Of a stretch of 64,000 nt of DNA, positions 10,746 through 20,199 are shown piece after piece. The number at the start of each line of letters is the position of its first letter. The first letter of the stretch is position 1. The notes under the pieces are model-generated. The model made no database searches and was not told the DNA's origin. It saw only the letters and a list, made by a program, of their open reading frames with translations. The DNA comes from Sphingomicrobium marinum (GTDB taxonomy: Bacteria; Pseudomonadota; Alphaproteobacteria; Sphingomonadales; Sphingomonadaceae): assembly GCF_026157105.1 (NCBI RefSeq), contig NZ_JANPVQ010000001.1, forward strand, positions 1,047,501 through 1,111,500, read 5' to 3'. The position numbers were made by a program, and so were the translations under genes.

Positions 10746-13037
10746 CTAGGCGACCTTGGTGCGTTTTTCCTGGCGCAAGCGGCGCAGCAATTCGTGCTCG
10801 CCCATCGGGCGGCCGACGATAAAGCCCTGCGCAATGTCGCAGGCCATCGATTTGAGTTGGTCCAGGCTCTCGCGATCCTCGACGCCTTCCGCGACCACTT
10901 TGCGGTTCAGCGAATGGGCGAGCGCGATCGTCGATTGGACCATGATAAGATCGGAGCGATTGTCGCGCATGCCGCGCACGAAGCTCTGGTCGATCTTGAG
11001 TTCGCTGGCCGGGACCTTCTTCAGATATTCGAGCGTCGACAAGCCGGTGCCGTAATCGTCGATCGAAATCTTGACGCCCATCTGGCGCAGCTCGGCCAGC
11101 AGGTCGAGATCGGCGCCCGTGCCCTCGAGGGCCGCAGTTTCAGTCAGCTCCAGCACCAACTGTTCAGGCGCAACGCCATGCGCTTGCAACTTTGCGAAGA
11201 TGCGCCGGGGCAAGGATCGGTCGGTCAAAATACGTGCGGACAGGTTGACCGCGACCGAAAAGTTGCTGTTCGCGTTGCAGAAGCGGGCGGCTGCCGCGAT
11301 GGCCTGGTCGAGGACGTAGTCGGTGAGCTTGCCAATGCGGTCATGTGTCTCGGCAGCGCCGATGAACTCGGTCGGACTGATCGGCCCCTTCTCCGGATGG
11401 GTCCAGCGCGCCAGAGCTTCCGCGCCAATGATCTTGTTGGCCTTGAGATCGAGTTTGGGCTGGTAGGCGAGGGTGACTTCGCCATTGTCGATGGCCTTGT
11501 CGAGCTCGCTGAGAAGCGACAGGCGCCACGTCGCATCCTCATGGCGCGATGGATCGAAATATTTCCACTTGATGCCTTCGTCATGCGCTTCGTCCGCGGC
11601 GACCAGTGCGCTACCAAGGCGGTTGGACAGGCTGCGGCCTGAGCCGACCTCCACCCCGAAGCTGATGTCGACGTCGAAATTCTTGGCATCGGCGGTAACG
11701 GCGCTGCGGAACAGCGCGTGCAGGGCTTCGAGGTGGTTGCCGATGGCAACCTGCTTGTCTGCAAACCAAATGAAGATACCTTCGTCGCCCTGGTATAGCG
11801 TCCCGTTTTCACGCCGTCCTACGCCAAGGCGTCCAGCAATCTGCTCTACCAGTCGGCTTTCGCCGTCGGCATCGAGGGTCGAGGCGATCTCGGCGTAGTT
11901 ATGAATGCGCGCGGCAATCATCGGCAGGTTCTGGCCCGATTTATCGCGGCGAAGGGCAACCAGGTTCGGAAGGCCGGTGAGTTCGTTGACAAGACCGCGC
12001 TGCTTCCACCGCATCCACAGTATCCGGGCGAGCCCTAAGGCAAGAACAAACAGCGCCGGCACGATGTCGAGACCAATCCGGAATATCTCGGTCGCGATGG
12101 GCGCGGCGATGATGACGCCGCCGGTCGCGGTAAGGAGAAGAAGCGGGCGTATCCACTGGTTACGCCGACGCAGCGCCAGCAGGAGTGCCGCAACGGCCAC
12201 GACGAACGGTGCGATCCAGCCAAGTTCAAGCCGGGGGCCGATCTTGAGCGTTTCCGCGCCGAGGATCTGGGCATAGACGCCGCCCATGCGCTTATAGCCC
12301 GGGAGCATGTAGCGGTCCCCGATCTGTTCGGAATCCGCACCAACGACGACCGTCTTCCCTGCAAGCATGTCGACATTGCGACCCGCCATGAGATCTGCAG
12401 CACTCACATACGGGATCGAGTATGGGTTCAACGAATAGTCGATCTGGTAGGTCTTCCCGATCGGTCCCTCAAACTCAGCCATCAAGGTCGAAAAACCCTC
12501 CATGCGCTTGCCGTCGAACTCGACCGCGTAGGGGAGGCTTTTCGGTTGCGAGCGGTAATCATACTGGGCAGTGAGCGACCCCACTTCGGCGACGTCGGAG
12601 AACATGCGCTGCGGCCAAATGATCTCGTTCCAGTCCTCCCCCTCGTTGGGTGAGCTGAACGAACCGATGACGACATCGTCGATCTTGGCTAGCGTATCGA
12701 CCAGCGCCTGATCTTCGACAGGTGTCGTCGGACCTGCGTAATGGACGTCGACGAAGATGCGGTCTGCACCTTGCCGGTCGATCGACGAGAGCAGTTTTGC
12801 CTGCTGCGATCGCGGCCAGGGCCAAACGCCTACCTCGCGCACAGCCTGGTCGTCGATGCCTACCAGAACGATGTCGCCGCTAACTTCCTTCTGCAGGATC
12901 TTGTCACGCGACGTCTGACCCAATTGTTCGAGCGGCATGCCCAACTCGAGCATGCCAAAAACAAGGCCGAGCACGACCGTCCACAACATGAAGTTGCGGT
13001 GCGTATTCTTGCGCTTCTTTGCCTTCAATTCGGCCAC
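10746..13037 (-). CDS. CHASE2-GGDEF(degenerate)-EAL cyclic-di-GMP phosphodiesterase
   Basis: A 763-residue inner-membrane sensor enzyme. After an N-terminal membrane helix (about 15-35) comes an extracytoplasmic CHASE2 domain (about 40-265), then three membrane helices (about 275-345). The GGDEF-like domain has YQGDEG in place of the signature (417-419 = GDE), so cyclase activity is unlikely. The EAL domain looks complete: E540-A-L, VNLSA, ELTET, the DD pair at 660-661 in IDDYGTG, LKIDQSF, AEGVE and the late Gln in AQGFIVGRPM. It should hydrolyse c-di-GMP in response to a periplasmic signal and could influence the exopolysaccharide switch. The start is GTG with AGGAGAG upstream. Confidence 0.93.
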   Translation of the reverse strand: MAELKAKKRKNTHRNFMLWTVVLGLVFGMLELGMPLEQLGQTSRDKILQKEVSGDIVLVGIDDQAVREVGVWPWPRSQQAKLLSSIDRQGADRIFVDVHYAGPTTPVEDQALVDTLAKIDDVVIGSFSSPNEGEDWNEIIWPQRMFSDVAEVGSLTAQYDYRSQPKSLPYAVEFDGKRMEGFSTLMAEFEGPIGKTYQIDYSLNPYSIPYVSAADLMAGRNVDMLAGKTVVVGADSEQIGDRYMLPGYKRMGGVYAQILGAETLKIGPRLELGWIAPFVVAVAALLLALRRRNQWIRPLLLLTATGGVIIAAPIATEIFRIGLDIVPALFVLALGLARILWMRWKQRGLVNELTGLPNLVALRRDKSGQNLPMIAARIHNYAEIASTLDADGESRLVEQIAGRLGVGRRENGTLYQGDEGIFIWFADKQVAIGNHLEALHALFRSAVTADAKNFDVDISFGVEVGSGRSLSNRLGSALVAADEAHDEGIKWKYFDPSRHEDATWRLSLLSELDKAIDNGEVTLAYQPKLDLKANKIIGAEALARWTHPEKGPISPTEFIGAAETHDRIGKLTDYVLDQAIAAAARFCNANSNFSVAVNLSARILTDRSLPRRIFAKLQAHGVAPEQLVLELTETAALEGTGADLDLLAELRQMGVKISIDDYGTGLSTLEYLKKVPASELKIDQSFVRGMRDNRSDLIMVQSTIALAHSLNRKVVAEGVEDRESLDQLKSMACDIAQGFIVGRPMGEHELLRRLRQEKRTKVA

Positions 13038-13215
13038 AGACGTAGCTCTCCTGGCGTTTCGTCATGCCTGTTGTGCCGAATAAAGGTTTACAAAAGGGAA
13101 ACCGCGTTTTGGTTAACCACAGCTTGTGTAGGCTGAATTCACTGCTCCATTCGCCCCCTCGACAGCGCTGGCGCGGCTTGCCACAAGATGGGTCATTCAG
13201 AAGGGGCCCCGTTTT

Positions 13216-13500
13216 ATGGACTTCATCGCCATTCTCTCCATTTTCGTGCTGGCGTGCTTCGTTGGCTACTACGTGGTCTGGTCGGTCACGCCGGCGCTGC
13301 ATACGCCGTTGATGAGCGTTACCAACGCGATCAGCTCGGTCATCATCGTCGGCGGCCTGATTGCGGCTGCGGCCGCAGGCAACCCGGTGGCCAAATGGCT
13401 TGGGCTTGGTGCGGTGACGCTTGCCAGCGTCAACATCTTCGGCGGCTTTGCGGTCACCGAGCGAATGCTCGCGATGTACAAGAAGAAGGAGCGCAAGTGA
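13216..13500 (+). CDS. pntAB: NAD(P) transhydrogenase alpha subunit, membrane part (PntA2)
   Basis: A 94-residue protein with three hydrophobic helices. It matches the separate membrane subunit (alpha-2) of the three-polypeptide transhydrogenase: FIAILSIFVLACFVGYYVVW at the N-terminus, PLMSVTNAISSVIIVGG in the middle and NIFGGFAVTERML at the end. Together with PntB it forms the proton channel. Its TGA overlaps the ATG of pntB by one base, so they are translationally coupled. Confidence 0.95.
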   Translation: MDFIAILSIFVLACFVGYYVVWSVTPALHTPLMSVTNAISSVIIVGGLIAAAAAGNPVAKWLGLGAVTLASVNIFGGFAVTERMLAMYKKKERK

Positions 13501-14969
13501 TGGATTTGTCGCTCGTTCTCGCCGCTGCAGGGGCGGACCTCCCGGATTGGGCCTTGCTGGCATATCTTGTATCGGGCGTTTTCTTCATCCTCGCGCTGCG
13601 CGGACTTTCGAGCCCAGAGACCGCGCGCGCGGGTAATCGCTATGGCATGTCGGGCATGGCGCTCGCGGTCGGCACCACGCTGATCGCCTATGATGTCACC
13701 AACTGGCTCGAACTCGGCGCGGCCATCGCCATCGGTGCGGTGATCGGTCTGACCGTGGCACGCCGTATCGCGATGACCGCGATGCCCCAGCTGGTTGCCG
13801 CTTTCCATAGCCTGGTCGGCCTTGCGGCGGTGCTGGTAGCCGCTGCAGCCTATACCAACCCGGGAGCCTTCGGGCTGCTGGTCGAGGTCATCGGCGGGCC
13901 CGAACCGCGCTTCGCCATCGATCCGGTTGCGCGCGTCGAAATGGCGCTGGGTGCGGCAATCGGTGCCGTCACCTTTTCGGGGAGCGTGATCGCTTTTGCC
14001 AAGCTGAACGGCAACATGAGCGGCACGCCGATCCTGCTGCCAGCGCGCCACGTCATCAATTTCGGCATTCTCGGCGGCATTATCGGGCTGACGGCGATGT
14101 TCGCGATGGCCGGCGGGATCACCATTCCCGGCTGGATTTTCCCGACCATCGTCGCGCTCGCCTTTCTGGTCGGCTTCTTGCTGATCATTCCGATCGGCGG
14201 TGCGGACATGCCGGTCGTGGTCTCGATGCTCAACAGCTATTCGGGCTGGGCCGCGGCGGCGATGGGTTTCACGCTCGGCAATACTGCCATGATCATCACC
14301 GGCGCGCTGGTGGGCTCTGCCGGCGCCATCCTCAGCTACATCATGTGCGCGGCGATGAACCGCAGCTTCATCAGCGTGATCGCGGGCGGATTCGGGCAGG
14401 ATAGCGGCGCTTCAAGCGGCGGCGGCGAGGTCATTGATCGACCCTACAAGCAGGGCAGCGCCGATGACGCGGCCTTCATGCTCAAGCAGGCCGACAAGGT
14501 CATCATCGTTCCGGGCTACGGCATGGCGGTGGCACAGGCGCAGCACGTACTGCGCGAGATGGCCGACCTCCTCAAGGAGAAAGGGGTAGAGGTAAAATAC
14601 GCGATTCACCCCGTCGCGGGCCGCATGCCGGGACACATGAACGTGCTGCTGGCCGAAGCCAACGTGCCCTATGACGAGGTGTTCGAGCTCGAAGACATTA
14701 ACAGCGAGTTCGCGCAGGCCGATGTCGCCTTCGTGATTGGCGCCAATGATGTCACCAATCCGTCGGCCAAGACCGACAAGACGTCGCCGATCTACGGCAT
14801 GCCCGTGCTCGACGTTGAGAAGGCGCGCACCACGCTCTTCATCAAACGGTCGATGGGCGGGGCCGGCTATGCCGGGGTCGAAAACGAACTTTTCTTTCGC
14901 GACCAGACAATGATGCTGTTGTCGGATGCCAAGAAAATGGTAGAGGAGATCGTCAAGGCGCTCGACTAA
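13500..14969 (+). CDS. pntB: NAD(P) transhydrogenase beta subunit (PntB)
   Basis: A 489-residue subunit with nine or so membrane helices (about 1-270) and a C-terminal NADP(H)-binding domain III. In domain III the motif VPGYGMAVAQAQHVL and the later GANDVTNPSA and KRSMGGAGYAGVENELF loops that clasp NADP are intact. The ATG at 13500 overlaps the stop of pntA2 (TGATG). A longer in-frame opening from 13188 has no homology and was not used. Confidence 0.96.
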   Translation: MDLSLVLAAAGADLPDWALLAYLVSGVFFILALRGLSSPETARAGNRYGMSGMALAVGTTLIAYDVTNWLELGAAIAIGAVIGLTVARRIAMTAMPQLVAAFHSLVGLAAVLVAAAAYTNPGAFGLLVEVIGGPEPRFAIDPVARVEMALGAAIGAVTFSGSVIAFAKLNGNMSGTPILLPARHVINFGILGGIIGLTAMFAMAGGITIPGWIFPTIVALAFLVGFLLIIPIGGADMPVVVSMLNSYSGWAAAAMGFTLGNTAMIITGALVGSAGAILSYIMCAAMNRSFISVIAGGFGQDSGASSGGGEVIDRPYKQGSADDAAFMLKQADKVIIVPGYGMAVAQAQHVLREMADLLKEKGVEVKYAIHPVAGRMPGHMNVLLAEANVPYDEVFELEDINSEFAQADVAFVIGANDVTNPSAKTDKTSPIYGMPVLDVEKARTTLFIKRSMGGAGYAGVENELFFRDQTMMLLSDAKKMVEEIVKALD

Positions 14970-15053
14970 AAGCCGTGCGCTAACAGACGTTTACTGGGTT
15001 AAAGCCCCCAGCCGGTCCCGCCGGTTGGCGGGGTTCGGGGAAGGGATTTTGAT

Positions 15054-15770
15054 TTGCGTAAATTGGGCATGATCGGCGGCACGAGCTGGAACAGTTCGGC
15101 GCTTTATTACGAGCATATCAACCGCATGGTAGCGCGCCAGCTTGGCGGGCTGTCGAGCGCGCGATTGCTCCTCGAAAGCATCGATCTGGCACCCTATGCC
15201 GCAGCCCAGCAACGCGGCGATTACGAAACCGCACGACAGATCATCAGCCAGGCCGCGATGACGCTGGCAGCGGGCGGCGCGGAAGCGATCCTCATCGGCT
15301 CCAACACGACGCACAAATATGCACCCGCAGTCGAAGAGGTGACGGGGCTGTCCGTCCTGCACATTGCGGACGCGACAATCGCGAAGTTGAAAGCCGACGG
15401 TCGCCGCCGCATCGCGCTGCTGGGCACGCGTTTCACGATGACCGAGGACTTCGCGCGCGAGCCCTACGAAGAGGCCGGGTTCGACCTGATGCCGATTTCC
15501 AATGACTGGGTTGCGACGATCGACCGCATCATTTTCGACGAGCTGGCGATGGGTGTTGTCCGGCGCGACAGCCAGCGCGCGTTCAAGACGCTCTTCACCG
15601 AACTCGCAAAGCAAAAGGCCGACGCGATCGTTCTGGCCTGTACCGAACTGGTGCTGGCGATCGATCCCAAGGCCAACGTGCTGCCAGTGTACGATACGAC
15701 CGAGATCCATGCCCGTGCGGCGGTCGACTGGATGCTTGCTGGCCAAGAGGTCGCGCGCGACGCGGCATGA
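15054..15770 (+). CDS. Aspartate/glutamate racemase family protein with one catalytic Cys replaced
   Basis: A 238-residue protein starting at TTG 15054 with AAGGGA upstream and the usual N-terminus MRKLGMIGG. Family members interconvert L and D amino acids using two facing cysteines. The first position, normally within a Cys-Asn-Thr motif, is Ser83 here (GSNTTH). The second is kept as Cys196 (LACTELVL). The E. coli relative YgeA has Cys at the equivalent positions. With one thiol missing, ordinary two-base racemisation is doubtful; a one-sided reaction or another activity of this superfamily is possible. Confidence 0.82.
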   Translation: MRKLGMIGGTSWNSSALYYEHINRMVARQLGGLSSARLLLESIDLAPYAAAQQRGDYETARQIISQAAMTLAAGGAEAILIGSNTTHKYAPAVEEVTGLSVLHIADATIAKLKADGRRRIALLGTRFTMTEDFAREPYEEAGFDLMPISNDWVATIDRIIFDELAMGVVRRDSQRAFKTLFTELAKQKADAIVLACTELVLAIDPKANVLPVYDTTEIHARAAVDWMLAGQEVARDAA

Positions 15771-15835
15771 GCCTTGGCAAGGTCTGCGGCACTGGGCTAG
15801 GCATTCCGTGAACGCTCACACTGGAAGGTAGCACC

Positions 15836-16738
15836 ATGTTTGCCGAACTGATCGCCGCGTCGCTGATGCTGCATCCGACGAATGCGCACGACAACCATTG
15901 GGTCGAGGAAAAGGCGTCCGCCGAGCGCGAACTGCTGTTTAAAGACGAATTCGATGGCGGCGCGCTCGACCGCGACAAGTGGATCGCCATCGGTCCCGAA
16001 TTCTGGGTCAACAATGAACAGCAGGTCTATGTCGACAGTCCGGAGACCATCCAGTTCGTTACCGGCATGGAAGGTGCGGAGGATGGCGCGCTCGTCCTGA
16101 AGCCCAAATGGGCGCCGGGCACTGAGGTCCCGGACGTGCGCACCGCCGACTTCATTTCGGGCCGGATCGAAACCAAGGGCAAGTGGGACTTCACCTACGG
16201 CCGCGCCGAAGCGCGCATCAAGATGACCGACCATGTCGGTGTCTGGCCGGCATGGTGGCTGCTCGGCAACGGCAAATGGCCAGAAACGGGCGAGATCGAC
16301 ATCATGGAATATGTCGGCGAAAAGGACTGGATCGGCGTCGCCATTCATGGTCCGGGCTATTCGGGCGACAAGGCGCCCGTGAACCGCCATTATTTCAAGG
16401 ATGGCGAGGACGTCACCGGCTGGCATGTCTATGCCGTCGAATGGACCGCCGACGAGATGGTGTTCTACGTCAATGACGAGGTCGTCTACCGCGCCACGCG
16501 CCGCACCGTCGGATGGCTAGGGGGCGATTGGCGCTTCGATAATCCCAAGCACCTCATCCTCAATTTTGCCGTCGGCGGGGTTTATCCGGCGAAGGTCAAC
16601 ATGATCGAGGAGCCTTATTACGGGCTACCGCAGGAAAGCGTCGACGCGATCAAGGCGGGCGAGGCCGCCATGTATGTCGACTGGGTGCGCGTTTACGCGC
16701 CCGTAGAAGAGCAGCCCGAGCCGACTACCGAATATTGA
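15836..16738 (+). CDS. Glycoside hydrolase family 16 (laminarinase-like)
   Basis: A 300-residue enzyme of the beta-jelly-roll GH16 family, which cleaves beta-1,3/1,4-glucans or galactans. The catalytic signature EIDIME spans 153-158 (nucleophile Glu153, acid/base Glu158), preceded by WPAWWLLG and a GRIETKGKW strand typical of the fold. The N-terminus (MFAELIAASLMLHPTNAHD) is a weak signal-peptide candidate, suggesting secretion. Its 3' end overlaps the convergent secreted-protein gene by 14 bp. The substrate (storage glucan or algal polysaccharide) cannot be fixed from sequence. Confidence 0.9.
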   Translation: MFAELIAASLMLHPTNAHDNHWVEEKASAERELLFKDEFDGGALDRDKWIAIGPEFWVNNEQQVYVDSPETIQFVTGMEGAEDGALVLKPKWAPGTEVPDVRTADFISGRIETKGKWDFTYGRAEARIKMTDHVGVWPAWWLLGNGKWPETGEIDIMEYVGEKDWIGVAIHGPGYSGDKAPVNRHYFKDGEDVTGWHVYAVEWTADEMVFYVNDEVVYRATRRTVGWLGGDWRFDNPKHLILNFAVGGVYPAKVNMIEEPYYGLPQESVDAIKAGEAAMYVDWVRVYAPVEEQPEPTTEY

Positions 16739-17414
16739 AGTCAGTCACCGTGATGCGCGCAGGGGCGGTCGCATAGACGCCGTGGCCGCGCAGGCTCGAT
16801 GACCCGAATACGATGCCGACACGCGAAGCGTTGGCGAGGGCCGCGGCGAATTCGCGCGGGACGGTGCCCGCCTTGGTGCCGCCGCTGACCGCGATCCAGT
16901 CGGGATCGTCCATGCGGATGGTCATTTCATATTCGCCGGGGCGCAGCGTCTTCATCTTCGCGGTCGGCGCATACCAGCGATAATATTTGAAGCGGTCGCT
17001 GCCGGACCAGTTGTCACCGCCGCGCTGGAAATACAGCGACATGGTGGCCGCCTGGTCGGGGCGGGCCTGCGGCACGAAGCGCGCGCCGCGCGCGGCATCG
17101 ATGCGATAGCGCACGGTAATGGCGCGCGCGCCGGCGAGCGAGCGGACGGGCTTGGTCACATAATGGACGTGATGATCGCGGCGCGTCGGAAAATCGATGA
17201 CGAAGCCCGATCCGTAGGGCTGCGCGGTCGCCGGCATACCCGGAGAATAGCTGCGTCCGCGCAATATGGGGCCGATCTGCCAGCCCGACTGCGCCTGGCC
17301 GCCGAACAGCTGGCGCAAGATTTCTTCGCCTTGGACGCGGCGATCCTGCGCGTCGGCGATGGAAGGGGCCGCGATCATGGCAGCGGCAAGCGGGGCAAGT
17401 AGGGCAAGTTTCAT
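16725..17414 (-). CDS. Secreted protein of unknown function
   Basis: A 229-residue protein with a clear signal peptide (MKLALLAPLAAAMIAAPSIADAQ). The mature part is predicted to be beta-rich, with repeated short strands around ITVRYRID, ATMSLYFQRGGDNWSG and YEMTIRMDDPDW. This could be a carbohydrate-binding or lectin-like sandwich. I do not recognise the family. The tail-to-tail position with the GH16 gene hints at a link with polysaccharide, but there is no operon evidence. Confidence 0.65.
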   Translation of the reverse strand: MKLALLAPLAAAMIAAPSIADAQDRRVQGEEILRQLFGGQAQSGWQIGPILRGRSYSPGMPATAQPYGSGFVIDFPTRRDHHVHYVTKPVRSLAGARAITVRYRIDAARGARFVPQARPDQAATMSLYFQRGGDNWSGSDRFKYYRWYAPTAKMKTLRPGEYEMTIRMDDPDWIAVSGGTKAGTVPREFAAALANASRVGIVFGSSSLRGHGVYATAPARITVTDFNIR

Positions 17415-17509
17415 GGCGCCACTATAGCAATGCGCCGTTTTCGGCTGCCTGAAGATGCGTGAAAGCCTGTGTACAGCTTTATCAGCGGCGCAAAACTTCC
17501 TATCTGGGG

Positions 17510-19450
17510 ATGGTGAGCAAGGCCGACCGTCCCGATACCCCCGATGCCAAGGAGCGCTTCAACGAGGACGCCGCGACAGCGGCGGTCAAGGGTGCCGGCG
17601 CGCCCGATATCGAAGCCGGCGTGGCCGCGATCCGCAATGTCGTGAAGACGCTGCCCAAGCGGCCTGGCGTCTATCGCATGCTCGATGCGCGCGGCGATGT
17701 GCTTTATGTCGGGAAGGCGCGGGCGCTGGCCAACCGCGTGATCAACTATACGCAGGTGGCCAACCTGTCGAAGCGGTTGCAGCGGATGGTCGCGCAGACG
17801 CGGTCGATGACGATCGTCACCACCGAAACCGAAGCCGAGGCGCTGCTGCTCGAAGCGCAGCTGATCAAGCGGTTTCGCCCGCCATATAACGTGCTGCTGC
17901 GCGACGATAAGAGTTTCCCCTTCATCCTGCTTCGCGAGGACCATGACTTTCCGCAGGTGCGGCTGCATCGCGGCGCGCGGCGGACAAAAGGGCAGTATTA
18001 CGGCCCGTTCGCGAGCGCGGGATCGGTCAGGAATACGCTCAATGCGCTCCAGAAACTGTTCCTGCTGCGCAGTTGTTCGGACGGCTTCTTTCGTGGCCGC
18101 GACCGGCCGTGCCTGCTCTACCAGATCAAGCGCTGTTCGGCGCCGTGCGTGGGGCGGATTTCCGAAGAGGAATACGCCGAAAGCGTGGCCGATGCGAAGC
18201 TGTTCCTGTCGGGCAAGTCGACAGGCGTGCAGGCCAAGCTGGGCAAGCAGATGGCCGCGGCTGCCGAGCTGCAGGATTACGAACTGGCAGCGGTATACCG
18301 TGACCGGCTTCGCGCGCTGACCTATATCCAGGGATCGCAGACCATCCATGCCGAGGGACTGGGCGATGCGGACGTCTTTGCGCTCGCCGACAAGGCGGGG
18401 CAGGTGTGCGTGCAGGCCTTTTTCATCCGCGGCGGGCAGAATTGGGGGCACCGGTCGTTCTTTCCGAAGGGCGTGGAGGGGCTGCCGCTCGAAGACGTGC
18501 TGACCGATTTCATCATGCAATTTTACGAAGACGTGCCGCCGCCGCGCCGTGTGCTGGTCGATCGCGACCTGCCCGAAGGTGATCTGGTGGCGGAAGCGTT
18601 GACCGAACGTGCAGAACGCAAGATCGAAGTGTCGCGGCCGCATCGCGGACCGCGGCGTAAGCTCATGGAGCAAGCGAGCCGCAACGCGGTCGAAGCGCTT
18701 GAACGGCGGATGGCCGAAAGCACGACGCAGGCCAGGTTGCTCCGCGAGCTCGCCGATGCCTTCGAACTTTCCGATCCGCCCGAGCGCATCGAAGTATACG
18801 ACAACAGCCACATCATGGGGACCAACGCGGTCGGCGCGATGATCGTCGCGGGGCCCGAGGGCTTTCGCAAGAACAACTACCGCAAGTTCAATATCAAGTC
18901 GGCGCAGACCGATGACGATTTCGGGATGATGAAGGAAGTGCTGACGCGGCGCTTTGCGCGACTGGCGAAAGAGGATCCTGATCGGTCCAAGGGCGACTGG
19001 CCCGATCTTGTCCTGATCGATGGCGGCAAGGGGCAGCTCAATGCCGCGCTCGAAATCATGGAAGAGGCAGGCGTCGAGGACGTGCCCGTGGTGGGCGTGG
19101 CGAAGGGCCCGCACCATGGCCGCGAAGGTCGCGAGGTCTTTCATCTTCCCGGCGGGCGCGAGATGACCCTGAAGCCCAACTCGCCCTTGCTCTTCTACCT
19201 GCAGCGATTGCGCGACGAGGCGCACCGCTTCGCCATCGGATCGCACCGTCAGAAGCGCGCCAAGAGTTTCACGGGTTCGACGCTGGACGAGGTGCCGGGT
19301 GTCGGGCCGACGCGCAAGCGGTCGCTGCTGATGCACTTCGGTACGGCCAAGGCAGTCAAGTCCGCGGCGCTGGATGATCTTGAGAGGGCGCCGGGAATCT
19401 CCAAGGCAATTGCTCGCCAGATCCACGACTATTTCCATCCGCGCGGCTGA
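17510..19450 (+). CDS. uvrC: UvrABC excinuclease subunit C
   Basis: Makes both incisions in nucleotide excision repair together with UvrB. It has 646 residues from the ATG at 17510; an earlier GTG at 17459 would add 17 unlikely residues. The GIY-YIG nuclease domain (about 47-130, PGVYRMLDARGDVLYVGKA) makes the 3' cut. The UVR motif (about 235-270, ELQDYELAAVYRDRLRAL) contacts UvrB. The RNase H-like domain (about 400-560, EVYDNSHIMG, LVLIDGGKGQL) makes the 5' cut, and the tail carries two helix-hairpin-helix motifs (VPGVGPTRKRSLL, APGISKAIARQI). Its stop overlaps the recO start (TGATG). Confidence 0.97.
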   Translation: MVSKADRPDTPDAKERFNEDAATAAVKGAGAPDIEAGVAAIRNVVKTLPKRPGVYRMLDARGDVLYVGKARALANRVINYTQVANLSKRLQRMVAQTRSMTIVTTETEAEALLLEAQLIKRFRPPYNVLLRDDKSFPFILLREDHDFPQVRLHRGARRTKGQYYGPFASAGSVRNTLNALQKLFLLRSCSDGFFRGRDRPCLLYQIKRCSAPCVGRISEEEYAESVADAKLFLSGKSTGVQAKLGKQMAAAAELQDYELAAVYRDRLRALTYIQGSQTIHAEGLGDADVFALADKAGQVCVQAFFIRGGQNWGHRSFFPKGVEGLPLEDVLTDFIMQFYEDVPPPRRVLVDRDLPEGDLVAEALTERAERKIEVSRPHRGPRRKLMEQASRNAVEALERRMAESTTQARLLRELADAFELSDPPERIEVYDNSHIMGTNAVGAMIVAGPEGFRKNNYRKFNIKSAQTDDDFGMMKEVLTRRFARLAKEDPDRSKGDWPDLVLIDGGKGQLNAALEIMEEAGVEDVPVVGVAKGPHHGREGREVFHLPGGREMTLKPNSPLLFYLQRLRDEAHRFAIGSHRQKRAKSFTGSTLDEVPGVGPTRKRSLLMHFGTAKAVKSAALDDLERAPGISKAIARQIHDYFHPRG

Positions 19451-20190
19451 TGCGCAGCGTTCTTCAGGGTATCGTCGTCGGCCTGCGTGCGCACGGCGAA
19501 CATGGCGCTATCGTCCGCATGATGAGCGACGAGCAGGGGCTGGTCGCGGCTTATGTCCGCGGTGCGCGGGGGCGGCGACTGGGGCCGGTGCTGGTTCCCG
19601 GCAATGTCGTGCAGGCAGCACTTTCGGCGCGCAACGATACGCAGCTGCCGCAAGGCGCGATCGAGCTCGAACATAGCCGCGGTCCGCTTTTCTCCGAGCC
19701 CTTGCCTGCAGCTGCCATCGCGTGGGCATGTGCGCTGACGGCTACCGCGCTGCCCGAAGGCCAACCCTATCCGCGTGTGCATGGCGCGCTGACAGGACTG
19801 CTAGATGCGATCGAGGCGGCGCCCTCGGCAGCAGGCTGGGGCGCAGCGCTGGTGCGGTTCGAACTGCTGTTGCTGGCCGAGATGGGGTTTGGCCTCGATT
19901 TGACCGAATGTGCACTAACGGGGACATCGCACGATTTGGTCGCGGTCAGCCCGAAATCAGGGCGCGCCGTATCTGCCGAAGCGGCGGCGCCGTACAAGGG
20001 TCAATTATTGACGCTCCCGGATTTTCTACGAACGGGCGAAGCCAAGGCATTCTGGTCCGACATCCTTGAAGGAATGGCACTTTCCGGCCATTTCCTGAAG
20101 CGCGATTTGCTGGTCGAACGGTCGGCTATCATCCTCGATGCCCGCGAACGGCTGATGGACCGCTTGCGCGGTGCCGCCGGTGTCGCCTAG
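19450..20190 (+). CDS. recO: DNA repair protein RecO
   Basis: A 246-residue mediator that loads RecA at gaps together with RecR. The N-terminal OB fold (VVGLRAHGEHGAIVRMMSDEQGL, VRGARGRRLGPVL) and the helical C-terminal half (RFELLLLAEMGFGLDLTECALTG region) match the family. The zinc-binding cysteines found in some RecO proteins are absent except one near the CALTG motif. It is translationally coupled to uvrC and followed closely by apaG, forming a repair-plus-apaG operon. Confidence 0.92.
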   Translation: MRSVLQGIVVGLRAHGEHGAIVRMMSDEQGLVAAYVRGARGRRLGPVLVPGNVVQAALSARNDTQLPQGAIELEHSRGPLFSEPLPAAAIAWACALTATALPEGQPYPRVHGALTGLLDAIEAAPSAAGWGAALVRFELLLLAEMGFGLDLTECALTGTSHDLVAVSPKSGRAVSAEAAAPYKGQLLTLPDFLRTGEAKAFWSDILEGMALSGHFLKRDLLVERSAIILDARERLMDRLRGAAGVA

Positions 20191-20199
20191 GCCAGGCTT

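Noticed and set aside
14985-15035. Hairpin CCAGCCGG/CCGGTTGG after pntB
   Set aside because: The stem is plausible but no T run follows, so a Rho-independent terminator is not supported.
17411-19438. 675-codon open frame on the minus strand
   Set aside because: It is entirely antisense to uvrC, whose motifs are complete; long antisense frames are usual in high-GC DNA and this one has no recognisable motif.
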